In this document: in pieces, positions 7,844 to 14,929 of the stretch | Layout of the letters: every line of letters begins with the position of its first letter | Numbering within the stretch: the stretch's first letter is position 1 | Origin: Microbacterium oxydans | Lineage (GTDB): Bacteria > Actinomycetota > Actinomycetes > Actinomycetales > Microbacteriaceae | Direction of reading: 5' to 3' | DNA length: 64,000 bases | Assembly: GCF_006540085.1 (NCBI RefSeq) | Contig: NZ_BJOG01000005.1 | Span: 282,981-346,980, forward strand | The notes under the pieces: model-generated | What the model was told of the DNA's origin: nothing | The model's database searches: none | Seen by the model: the letters and a program-made list of their open reading frames with translations, nothing else | Position numbers and translations under genes: made by a program

Positions 7844-8518
7844 ATGACCCGCAACACCCGTACCCACCGTCTGCGCCTCGCCACCACCGGCCTCGTCGGC
7901 GGCCTTGCCCTTGCCGTCACCGCACCCCTCATGGCCGGAGCGCACGTCGGGGTCAGCCCCGACGAGCTCGCCGCCGGGGACCACGGCGTCCTCACGTTCT
8001 CGTTCTCGCACGGCTGTGAGAACTCGCCGACGACCGCGCTGCGCATCACGATGCCAGAGGGTCTCGCGTCCGTCTCACCGACCATGGACTCCGACTGGGA
8101 CATCCAGGTCGAACGGGGCGACGACGGTCTCGTCAGCGCTGTCACCTACACCGCGGTCGCGCCCGTTCCCACGGATCTCCGCGGCGCAGTGAGCATGGGC
8201 GTCGGACTGGATGAGGACACACCGGACACTCTGGCGTTCCCCGTCGTGCAGACGTGCGTCGAGGGTGCCACCGAGTGGACGCAGCTCGCCGAGAACGGCG
8301 AAGATCCGCACAGCCTCGATGCGCCGGCGCCGGTCGTCTCGGTGACCGCTGCCGCAGCGGACGGACACGGTGAGCACGCCGGATCCGATGCCGCGGCGGA
8401 GGCCTCGAGCCCGGCCACGGCGTCCGACCCCCTGGGCGTGGCGCTCGGAGCCGGAGGGCTGCTTGCCGGCTTCGCCGGACTGGTCGTCGCGATCGTCGCC
8501 TACCGCCGTCGCGCCTGA
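7844..8518 (+). CDS. YcnI family (DUF1775) exported copper-associated protein
   Basis: 224 aa. It has an N-terminal signal peptide (residues 1-30, ending near PLMAGAHVGVSPDE), then the DUF1775 domain whose first mature residue is typically a His (AHVGVSP), with tryptophans (SDWDIQVE, TEWTQLAE) typical of the copper-binding fold. A linker and a C-terminal membrane segment (VALGAGGLLAGFAGLVVAIVA) plus YRRRA follow. YcnI proteins bind Cu(II) outside the membrane. The ATG at 7844 follows AGGAG. No copC/copD-like gene is adjacent; a hairpin terminator follows. Confidence 0.9.
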   Translation: MTRNTRTHRLRLATTGLVGGLALAVTAPLMAGAHVGVSPDELAAGDHGVLTFSFSHGCENSPTTALRITMPEGLASVSPTMDSDWDIQVERGDDGLVSAVTYTAVAPVPTDLRGAVSMGVGLDEDTPDTLAFPVVQTCVEGATEWTQLAENGEDPHSLDAPAPVVSVTAAAADGHGEHAGSDAAAEASSPATASDPLGVALGAGGLLAGFAGLVVAIVAYRRRA

Positions 8519-8524
8519 CCGTGG

Positions 8525-8569
8525 GAGCGGCCTCTCGTGCTCCGGGATCCGGCGCGCGAGAGGCCGCTC
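8525..8569 (+). terminator. Hairpin terminator after the ycnI gene
   Basis: 13-bp perfect inverted repeat, 8525-8537 with 8557-8569, a few bases after the stop codon. There is no T-run, as is common in actinobacteria. Confidence 0.7.
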
Positions 8570-8610
8570 GCGAGGGGTTCTCACCCCGGTCATGAGATCA
8601 TTGATGCGCC

Positions 8611-10233
8611 ATGTCGATTGAACAACAACCGAGCCTGCCTCCCGTGCTCCGCCCCGCGAACCCGCCCCGGCGTGAGCTGTCCGAACTCGCCTCCCGCTTC
8701 GCCCGCACCGTCCGCGGCGATGTCGACGGCGTGGCCCTCACCGGCATCACCCTCGCCACCGCGGACCTGCGCCCCGGCGAGGCGTTCGTCGCGATCCAGG
8801 GCGTCAACCGGCACGGCGCGGACTTCGCCGCGACCGCCGCCGAGAAGGGCGCCGTCGCCGTCATCACCGACGAGGCCGGAGCGGTCATCGCGGAGTCCGC
8901 CGGCCTCCCGATCCTCGTGGTCGACGATCCTCGCGCGGTCCTCGGCGACCTCAGCGCCTGGGTCTACGGCACCGGCGCGGACGATCCGCTTCCTCTGCTG
9001 TTCGCGACGACCGGGACCAACGGGAAGACCAGCGTGTCCCACCTGCTCGAGGGCATCCTCGACCAGATCGGCGTCGTCACCGGACTCTCCTCCACTGCGG
9101 AGCGCCACATCGCCGGCGAGGTCATCGTGTCGCGCCTGACCACCCCCGAGGCCTCCGAGATGCATGCACTGCTCGCTCTCATGCGGGAGCGAGCGGTCGA
9201 GGCCGTCGCCGTCGAGGTCAGCGCGCAGGCTCTCTCCCGTCACCGCGTCGACGGCATCCTGTTCGATGTCGCCGGATTCACCAACCTCAGCCACGACCAT
9301 CTCGACGACTACGCGGACATGGAGGAGTACTTCGAGGCGAAGCTGCCGCTCTTCCGTCCCGACCGCGCCAAGCGGGGCGTCATCTGCCTCGACTCGCCGT
9401 CGGGAGCGATCGTCGTCGAACGTTCCGAGATCCCCGTCGTCACGGTGGGCACTCCGTCGATCGCCGCCGACCCCGAGGCCGCCCGCGCCGCGGACTGGGT
9501 CGTCGTCATCGACGACGAGCGTGCGGCCGGAACCACGTTCACGATGACCGGTCCGGCCGGCTCCCTCACGACGACGGTCCCGGTGATCGGTCCGCACATG
9601 GCCGCCAATGCGGCTCTGGCGATCGTGATGCTCCTCGAGGGCGGCTATGCCTGGGATCGCATCACCGAGGCCCTGACCCGCGACGGCGGCATCCGCGCCT
9701 ATCTGCCAGGACGCACGCAACTGGTCTCCGGCGACACGGGCCCCGCGGTCTTCGTCGACTTCGGCCACTCCCCCGACGCGTTCGAGAAGACACTCGCCGC
9801 CGTCCGCCGCGTGACTCCCGGCAAGGTGCTGATGCTGTTCGGCGCCGATGGCGACCGGGACGCGAGCAAGCGGTTCGACATGGCGCGCACAGCCGTGGAG
9901 GGCAGCGACATCCTCGTCGTCACCGACCACCACCCCCGCTTCGAGGACCCCGCATCCATCCGGGCCACTCTCATCGACGGTGCACGCCGCGCGCGACCGG
10001 ACGCTGAGATCCATGAGGCCTCACCGCCGGAGAACGCCATCGTCACCGCCGTCGGCCTGGTCGGCGACGGCGACGCCATACTCTGGGCGGGACCGGGTCA
10101 TCAGGACTACCGCGACATCCGCGGTGTCCGCACTCCCTACTCCGCACGCGAGCTCGCCCGTCGTGCGCTCCGCGCGGCCGGGTGGCCCGTTCCCGACTCC
10201 CGCTGGCCCGTCCCCTACCCCGACGAAGACTGA
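8611..10233 (+). CDS. MurE-like Mur ligase with a variant substrate motif
   Basis: 540 aa. Domain order is that of MurE: N-terminal UDP-binding domain (ADLRPGEAFVAIQG), ATPase domain with P-loop GTNGKT (135-140), and C-terminal domain with VDFGHSPDAFEK and MLFGADGDRD. MurE adds the third residue to UDP-MurNAc-Ala-Glu. The specificity loop, DNPR in diaminopimelate-adding enzymes, reads D439-H-H-P-R443 here, so a different amino acid is likely. It is not beside a dcw cell-division cluster, so it may be a second copy or the relocated main enzyme. Members of Microbacterium have B-type peptidoglycan with unusual third residues. Convergent with dxr. Confidence 0.85.
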   Translation: MSIEQQPSLPPVLRPANPPRRELSELASRFARTVRGDVDGVALTGITLATADLRPGEAFVAIQGVNRHGADFAATAAEKGAVAVITDEAGAVIAESAGLPILVVDDPRAVLGDLSAWVYGTGADDPLPLLFATTGTNGKTSVSHLLEGILDQIGVVTGLSSTAERHIAGEVIVSRLTTPEASEMHALLALMRERAVEAVAVEVSAQALSRHRVDGILFDVAGFTNLSHDHLDDYADMEEYFEAKLPLFRPDRAKRGVICLDSPSGAIVVERSEIPVVTVGTPSIAADPEAARAADWVVVIDDERAAGTTFTMTGPAGSLTTTVPVIGPHMAANAALAIVMLLEGGYAWDRITEALTRDGGIRAYLPGRTQLVSGDTGPAVFVDFGHSPDAFEKTLAAVRRVTPGKVLMLFGADGDRDASKRFDMARTAVEGSDILVVTDHHPRFEDPASIRATLIDGARRARPDAEIHEASPPENAIVTAVGLVGDGDAILWAGPGHQDYRDIRGVRTPYSARELARRALRAAGWPVPDSRWPVPYPDED

Positions 10234-10240
10234 TCGGGAT

Positions 10241-10266
10241 CACCGGGGCGCACCCGCGCTCCGGTG
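10241..10266. terminator. Bidirectional hairpin between the Mur ligase and dxr
   Basis: 11-bp arms 10241-10251 and 10256-10266 with one G-U pair and a 4-base loop, between two convergent genes. Confidence 0.6.
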
Positions 10267-10305
10267 CCGACGTGCAGGACGATGCGACGAGGATGCCCCC
10301 CGCGG

Positions 10306-11388
10306 TCAGGCCGCAGCGATCATCCGGTCCGCCGTCGCGCGCGCCCAGGCCTCCGCCTCGGCGAGCGTCTCGACGGTGAGCACATCGGGCGCGTCATGCG
10401 CGTCGACGACGCGGGCGATGGTGTCGACGATCCCGAGGAACGAGAGCCTGCCCTCGTGGAAGGCGTCGACAGCCTGTTCGTTCGCCGCGTTGTAGACCGC
10501 GGGGAACGTGCCGCCGGCGCGTCCGACCGACTTCGCGAGAGCGACGGACGGGAAGGCCTCGCCGTCGAGCGGTTCGAACGTCCATGAGGTCGCAGCGGAC
10601 CAGTCGAGCGGTCGCCCTACGCCTCCGACGCGGTGCGGCCAGTCCAGACCGAGCGAGATGGGCAGGCGCATGTCGGGCGGTGAGGCCTGTGCGATGGTGG
10701 ACCCGTCGATGAACTCCACCATCGAGTGCACGATCGACTGCGGGTGGACCACGACCTCGATGTCGTCGTAGGCGATGTCGAAGAGCAGATGCGCCTCGAT
10801 CACCTCGAGCCCCTTGTTCACCAGGGTCGCGGAGTTCGTCGTGACCATGCGTCCCATGTCCCATGTCGGATGCGCGAGCGCCTCCGACGGAGTCACCTGG
10901 GTCAGCTCGCCACGGCTGCGTCCTCGGAACGGGCCGCCGGACGCGGTGACGACGAGACGGCGCACTTCGGCATGAGTGCCCGCGAGCAGAGACTGCGCGA
11001 GGGCCGAGTGCTCGGAGTCCACCGGGACGATCTGTCCGGGGGCAGCGGCGGCGAGCACCAGGTCGCCACCGACGATGAGGGATTCCTTGTTCGCGAGGGC
11101 GAGAGTGCGGCCCGCCTTCAAGGCGGCGAGCGTCGGCCCGAGTCCGATCGAGCCCGTGATGGCGTTGAGCACCACATCGGCTTCGACGTCACGGACGAGC
11201 TGCTCCGCCTCGACAGCACCGAGAGCGGTGGATTCGACCTGGAACTGCGCGGCCTGCTCCTCCAGCAACTCGGCGTTGGAACCAGCGGCGAGACCGACCA
11301 GCTCGAAGCGACGAGGATTGGCACGGATCACATCCAGTGCCTGGGTGCCGATGGAGCCGGTGGAGCCGAGGACGATGACGCGACGCAT
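10306..11388 (-). CDS. dxr: 1-deoxy-D-xylulose 5-phosphate reductoisomerase
   Basis: 360 aa. It converts DXP to MEP with NADPH, the committed MEP-pathway step. The N-terminus has the dinucleotide motif [44 protein letters not shown] and PTWDMG are diagnostic motifs for the catalytic and metal-binding region. The ATG at 11388 is 6 bases after TAGGCT (minus strand), so it is probably leaderless. It is on the same strand as the site-2 protease gene and ispG, in the standard actinobacterial order, but a Mur ligase, YcnI and a membrane protein gene lie between. Confidence 0.97.
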   Translation of the reverse strand: MRRVIVLGSTGSIGTQALDVIRANPRRFELVGLAAGSNAELLEEQAAQFQVESTALGAVEAEQLVRDVEADVVLNAITGSIGLGPTLAALKAGRTLALANKESLIVGGDLVLAAAAPGQIVPVDSEHSALAQSLLAGTHAEVRRLVVTASGGPFRGRSRGELTQVTPSEALAHPTWDMGRMVTTNSATLVNKGLEVIEAHLLFDIAYDDIEVVVHPQSIVHSMVEFIDGSTIAQASPPDMRLPISLGLDWPHRVGGVGRPLDWSAATSWTFEPLDGEAFPSVALAKSVGRAGGTFPAVYNAANEQAVDAFHEGRLSFLGIVDTIARVVDAHDAPDVLTVETLAEAEAWARATADRMIAAA

Positions 11389-11394
11389 ACCGCC

Positions 11395-11400
11395 AGCCTA
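11395..11400 (-). promoter_or_regulatory. -10 element for leaderless dxr
   Basis: TAGGCT on the minus strand, 6 bases before the dxr ATG. Confidence 0.6.
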
Positions 11401-11425
11401 GGTCACGCCCGCGGCTCCGCAGCGG

Positions 11426-12388
11426 CTACTGCTGAGCCTGAACCGGTGTCGTCGCGAGGATGTCGACGACGAACACAAGGCTCTCCTTCTGCAGTTCGTG
11501 TCCCTCGCTCGCGCCGTACCCGTCGGAGGGCGGCATGACGACGACGACCTGCGAGCCGACCTTCTGACCCTCGAGCGCCTTCTGGAAGCCCGCGACGACG
11601 CCCGTGGTCTGGAACTGCGTCGGAGCGGCATCGCGGCTCCAGCTGGAGTCGAACTCCTTGCCGTCGGACCACTTCACGCCCAGGTACTGCACGACCACGA
11701 GGTCGCCCGTGCCCACGGTCGCACCATCGCCCTGCTTGAGGACGGCGACCTTCGTCTCGGTCGGCGCGTCGCCGTCCGGGATCGTGACGGTCGGAGCGCC
11801 CTTGTCGTCGAGCTTCACCGTCGGCATGCCGGGCGTCGGGTCGACCGGGGTGCCCGTGGCCACCTCCGGCAGCTTCTCGACCGCCTCCGCATAGACGACC
11901 TTGTTCGTGCCGCCGTCACCGAAGACCTTGCCGGGCAGCGCGAGCACCACCTGTGTGCCGAGCGGCTGGCACTCGAGCGCGGCGATGAAGAGCGACGCAC
12001 TGTTCTGGTCGAGGAGGACGGAGGCCTCGCCGCCTTCGTTCCGGGCGGAGGAGTCGACCACCTCGCCGGTCGCGGCATCCACGATCTGGAACTTCACGCC
12101 GACGAGATCGTTCGCGAGCACCTCATCGCCATCGCCCTTGGCCACGATGGTCCGTTCCACGTCAGCGAAGGCGGCATCGGCGGGGACGGTGATCTTCGCG
12201 TCGTCACCTTCGCCATCGACCGTCACCGCATCCGACGTCTCTCCGGGCTGCGCGTTCAGCAGACACCCGCTCGACGCGGACGGCGAAGGGGTGCCCGAGC
12301 TCTCGGGCGCACCGCCACCGGCACAGCCGGCCAGCAGGAGGGTCGCCGCAGCGACAGTGGACAGGACGAGGAGCGGACGCTTGCGCAC
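11426..12388 (-). CDS. FKBP-type peptidyl-prolyl isomerase lipoprotein
   Basis: 320 aa. The N-terminus is a lipoprotein signal with lipobox LLAGC near residue 22, so it is anchored on the outer face of the membrane. Residues about 60-180 form a degenerate FKBP-like region; residues about 215-318 are a standard FKBP domain (VVVQYLGVKWSDGKEFDSSW, then VVAGFQKALEG and VVVMPPSDGYG). The role is folding of exported proteins. The start at 12388 is GTG with GAGGT about 6 bases upstream. It lies 37 bases before dxr on the same strand, but dxr has its own promoter. Confidence 0.92.
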   Translation of the reverse strand: MRKRPLLVLSTVAAATLLLAGCAGGGAPESSGTPSPSASSGCLLNAQPGETSDAVTVDGEGDDAKITVPADAAFADVERTIVAKGDGDEVLANDLVGVKFQIVDAATGEVVDSSARNEGGEASVLLDQNSASLFIAALECQPLGTQVVLALPGKVFGDGGTNKVVYAEAVEKLPEVATGTPVDPTPGMPTVKLDDKGAPTVTIPDGDAPTETKVAVLKQGDGATVGTGDLVVVQYLGVKWSDGKEFDSSWSRDAAPTQFQTTGVVAGFQKALEGQKVGSQVVVVMPPSDGYGASEGHELQKESLVFVVDILATTPVQAQQ

Positions 12389-12499
12389 AGTGAGACCTCA
12401 GGATCGCGGGCGGGAACCTCCATCCTGCCTCATACCCCTTTGCCCGCGCTGGGAGGCGCGGCGCAAGTCTTCATTCCCACGCCGGCATGGATCCGGGAG

Positions 12500-12505
12500 T
12501 AATCT
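12500..12505 (+). promoter_or_regulatory. -10 element for the leaderless acyltransferase gene
   Basis: TAATCT, 6 bases before the ATG at 12512. Confidence 0.6.
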
Positions 12506-12511
12506 GCTCTG

Positions 12512-13309
12512 ATGACCTCTGAGCAGTCCGTCGAGCCCGAAGCCTCGTCAGAAGAGGAATCCTCACCCGAGACGACTGCGAAGCCCCGTCACGCCGGGTT
12601 CGCCTACACCCTGGGGCGGAGCCTCATCACCCCGCTCGCTCGTCTGGTCTATCGGCCGCGGATCGAGGGGCGAGAGAACGTGCCGCTCGAAGGCCCCGTG
12701 ATCTTCGCGAGCAACCACCTCTCGTTCATCGACTCGATAGCGATCCCGGTGGCCGCGCCCCGCCCCGTGCACTTCCTGGCGAAGTCGGCGTACTTCGAGG
12801 GCACCGGCTTCAAGGGCTGGATGAGCAAGACCTTCTTCGAGTCGATCGGCGCGATCCCCGTGCGCCGGGGAGCGGGACAGGCCGCGCTCGATGCCCTCGA
12901 CCTCCAGCGCCAGCTCCTCGATGAGGGCCTGGCCGTCGCCCTGTACCCCGAGGGCACCCGCTCCACCGACGGTCGTCTGTACAAGGGCCGCACGGGAGTC
13001 GCGTTCCTCGCGTTGCAGACGGGCGCTCCGGTGGTCCCGGTCGGACTCATCGGCACCGACAAGGTGATGCCGGTCGGAGCGAAGATGCCGACGCTCAAGG
13101 AGCGCATCACGGTGCGCTTCGGCGAGCCGCTCGACCTCTCGCCGCACGGCCCGGCCACCAGCGGGCGCGCTCGGCGCCTCGCGACCGACCAGATCATGGC
13201 CGCGATCCACGGCCTCTCCGGCCAGGAGCTCGCGGGTGCGTACAACGAGGCTCCCGCGCAGGGAACCATCGAGAAGATCAAGCAGGCTCTTCCGCACGAG
13301 CGTCGCTGA
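12512..13309 (+). CDS. 1-acylglycerol-3-phosphate acyltransferase (PlsC family)
   Basis: 265 aa. The catalytic NHLSFID motif (NHx4D type), FESIGAIPVRRG and the substrate motif YPEGTRS are all present, so it belongs to the LPLAT/AGPAT family that makes phosphatidic acid at the inner membrane face. An acidic, Ser/Glu-rich N-terminal extension of about 30 residues precedes the domain. Actinobacteria carry several paralogs, so its acyl acceptor is not certain. The ATG at 12512 is 6 bases after TAATCT (leaderless). Confidence 0.9.
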   Translation: MTSEQSVEPEASSEEESSPETTAKPRHAGFAYTLGRSLITPLARLVYRPRIEGRENVPLEGPVIFASNHLSFIDSIAIPVAAPRPVHFLAKSAYFEGTGFKGWMSKTFFESIGAIPVRRGAGQAALDALDLQRQLLDEGLAVALYPEGTRSTDGRLYKGRTGVAFLALQTGAPVVPVGLIGTDKVMPVGAKMPTLKERITVRFGEPLDLSPHGPATSGRARRLATDQIMAAIHGLSGQELAGAYNEAPAQGTIEKIKQALPHERR

Positions 13310-13338
13310 CCGTCCCGTCGTCGCGATCGCGGCGCGGC

Positions 13339-13833
13339 TCAGGAGAGAGCGCTGACCCTCGCCTCGTGACGCACGGGGAAGTTCATCGAGTTCGCGATGA
13401 AACACCATTCGTTCGCCTGGGTGTGGGCGCGTTCCGCAGCCTCGATCATCGACTCCTCGGCGACGACGACCTCAGGATGCAGCATCACCTCGACGAACGA
13501 TCCTCCGCCCGCTCCGTCCTCGCGCATCATTCCTGTCGCCCGGTCGCGATAGGACACCACCACGACGCCGGCCGTGACACACGCGTGGAGGTAAGACAGC
13601 AGGTGACACTCGGAGAGCGACGCGAGCAGCAGGTCCTCCGGATTCCAGCGTGACGCGTCGCCGCGGAAGGGCTTGTCCGCGGAGGCGAGGAGATCGGGCT
13701 TGCCCTCGATCTCGATCGTCACATCGCGTCGGTAGTCGCGGTATCCCGTTGTCCCGGTACCGGTGTTGCCGGTCCAGGTCGATGTGAGCGCATAGCGGTG
13801 TTCGCCGAGAGTGCGAGGACTGGTCTCTGCCAT
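13339..13833 (-). CDS. OsmC family peroxidase-like protein
   Basis: 164 aa. OsmC/Ohr family proteins reduce organic or fatty-acid hydroperoxides with a Cys pair. One Cys lies in LLLASLSECHLLSYLHAC and the other in the C-terminal region ANEWCFIANSMNFPV; the arrangement fits the OsmC-like subgroup rather than classical Ohr. The fold markers WNPEDLLLASLSECH are typical. It is convergent with the plsC-like gene. A CAGACT sequence lies 6 bases before the ATG and may be a weak leaderless promoter. Confidence 0.88.
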   Translation of the reverse strand: MAETSPRTLGEHRYALTSTWTGNTGTGTTGYRDYRRDVTIEIEGKPDLLASADKPFRGDASRWNPEDLLLASLSECHLLSYLHACVTAGVVVVSYRDRATGMMREDGAGGGSFVEVMLHPEVVVAEESMIEAAERAHTQANEWCFIANSMNFPVRHEARVSALS

Positions 13834-13888
13834 GCGACCAGTCTGTCAGGCTCGTCCGACGCGACGCGAGCAGCCTCGCACGCCGAGC

Positions 13889-13894
13889 TAGAGT
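13889..13894 (+). promoter_or_regulatory. -10 element for the leaderless asparaginase gene
   Basis: TAGAGT, 6 bases before the GTG at 13901. Confidence 0.55.
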
Positions 13895-13900
13895 TGACGG

Positions 13901-14896
13901 GTGCTGGAGACTCTCACCGTTCAGGATTCCGTGGAACTCGCCGTCGTCGAGCGGAGCGGATTCGTCGAATCCCGCCACGCCGGCGCGGCCGTCGTCCTCT
14001 CCCCCGACGGAGACATCGTCGCCCTCCACGGCAACGCCGACGCCCTGATCCTGCCGCGTTCGAGCCTCAAGCCGCTGCAGGCGATCGCCTGCGTCACGGC
14101 GGGCGCCGTCCTCGAGGGCGAACAGCTCGCGCTCTCGACGGCGAGCCATGTCGGCACCGATCGGCATGCGTCCGTGGTGCGCGACATCCTCACAGAGGGC
14201 GGACTGACAGAGGACGACCTGGGTTGCCCCGCGTCGTGGCCGAGCGACTCCTCGACGCGCGATGAGCTCGTGCGCGAGCACGGTGAGCCCACGCGCGTGC
14301 GCATGAACTGCTCGGGCAAGCACGCCGCGATGCTCCGCGCCTGTGTCGCGACCGGCTGGCCCACCGACGGCTACCTCGACCCCGCCCACCCGTTGCAGCA
14401 GCACATCAGGGACGTCGTCGAGCGCCTCACGGGTGAGAAGATCGCGCACACCGCGATCGACGGGTGCGGCGCGCCCGTACATGCGACGACCCTGACCGGT
14501 CTCGCACGCGCGATCCATCGGATCGGAACGGCGTCCGACCGCTCGCCGTTCGCCCTGCATCGCGTCGCCGGTTCCCTGGTTCGCGCTGTACGGGAGAACC
14601 CGTGGACGATCGAGGGCCCGGGTCGCCCTGACACGATCGCGACGGAGAAGCTGGGCGTGTTCACGAAGCACGGCGCCGAGGGCGTCATGGTCATGGTCTC
14701 CCCGAACGGGACGACGGTGGCTCTGAAGATGCTCGACGGCGCGACTCGTGCCTCGACGATCGTGGCCGCCACCCTCCTGGCGCGCGCGGGCGGTCTGACC
14801 GATGCGGATGTGGCCGCCCTCGGCGAGGCTCTCCCCCTCACTGTGCTCGGCGGCGGCGCCGACGTCGGTGCCATCCGCCCTGGCGCGGGCATCTGA
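13901..14896 (+). CDS. Asparaginase (actinobacterial/thermolabile L-asparaginase II family)
   Basis: 331 aa. It belongs to the asparaginase II family (PF06089 type), unrelated in fold to EcAII, which hydrolyses asparagine to aspartate and ammonia. Diagnostic segments are RSSLKPLQAIA, STASHVGTDRH, MNCSGKHAAML and DGCGAPVHATTL, with a glycine-rich GGGADVG near the C-terminus. There is no signal peptide, so it is cytoplasmic. The GTG start at 13901 is 6 bases after TAGAGT, a leaderless arrangement. Convergent with the FtsK-like gene. Confidence 0.92.
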   Translation: MLETLTVQDSVELAVVERSGFVESRHAGAAVVLSPDGDIVALHGNADALILPRSSLKPLQAIACVTAGAVLEGEQLALSTASHVGTDRHASVVRDILTEGGLTEDDLGCPASWPSDSSTRDELVREHGEPTRVRMNCSGKHAAMLRACVATGWPTDGYLDPAHPLQQHIRDVVERLTGEKIAHTAIDGCGAPVHATTLTGLARAIHRIGTASDRSPFALHRVAGSLVRAVRENPWTIEGPGRPDTIATEKLGVFTKHGAEGVMVMVSPNGTTVALKMLDGATRASTIVAATLLARAGGLTDADVAALGEALPLTVLGGGADVGAIRPGAGI

Positions 14897-14929
14897 CCGG
14901 GAGCCCCACCTCCGACCTCCCAGAGCTCC

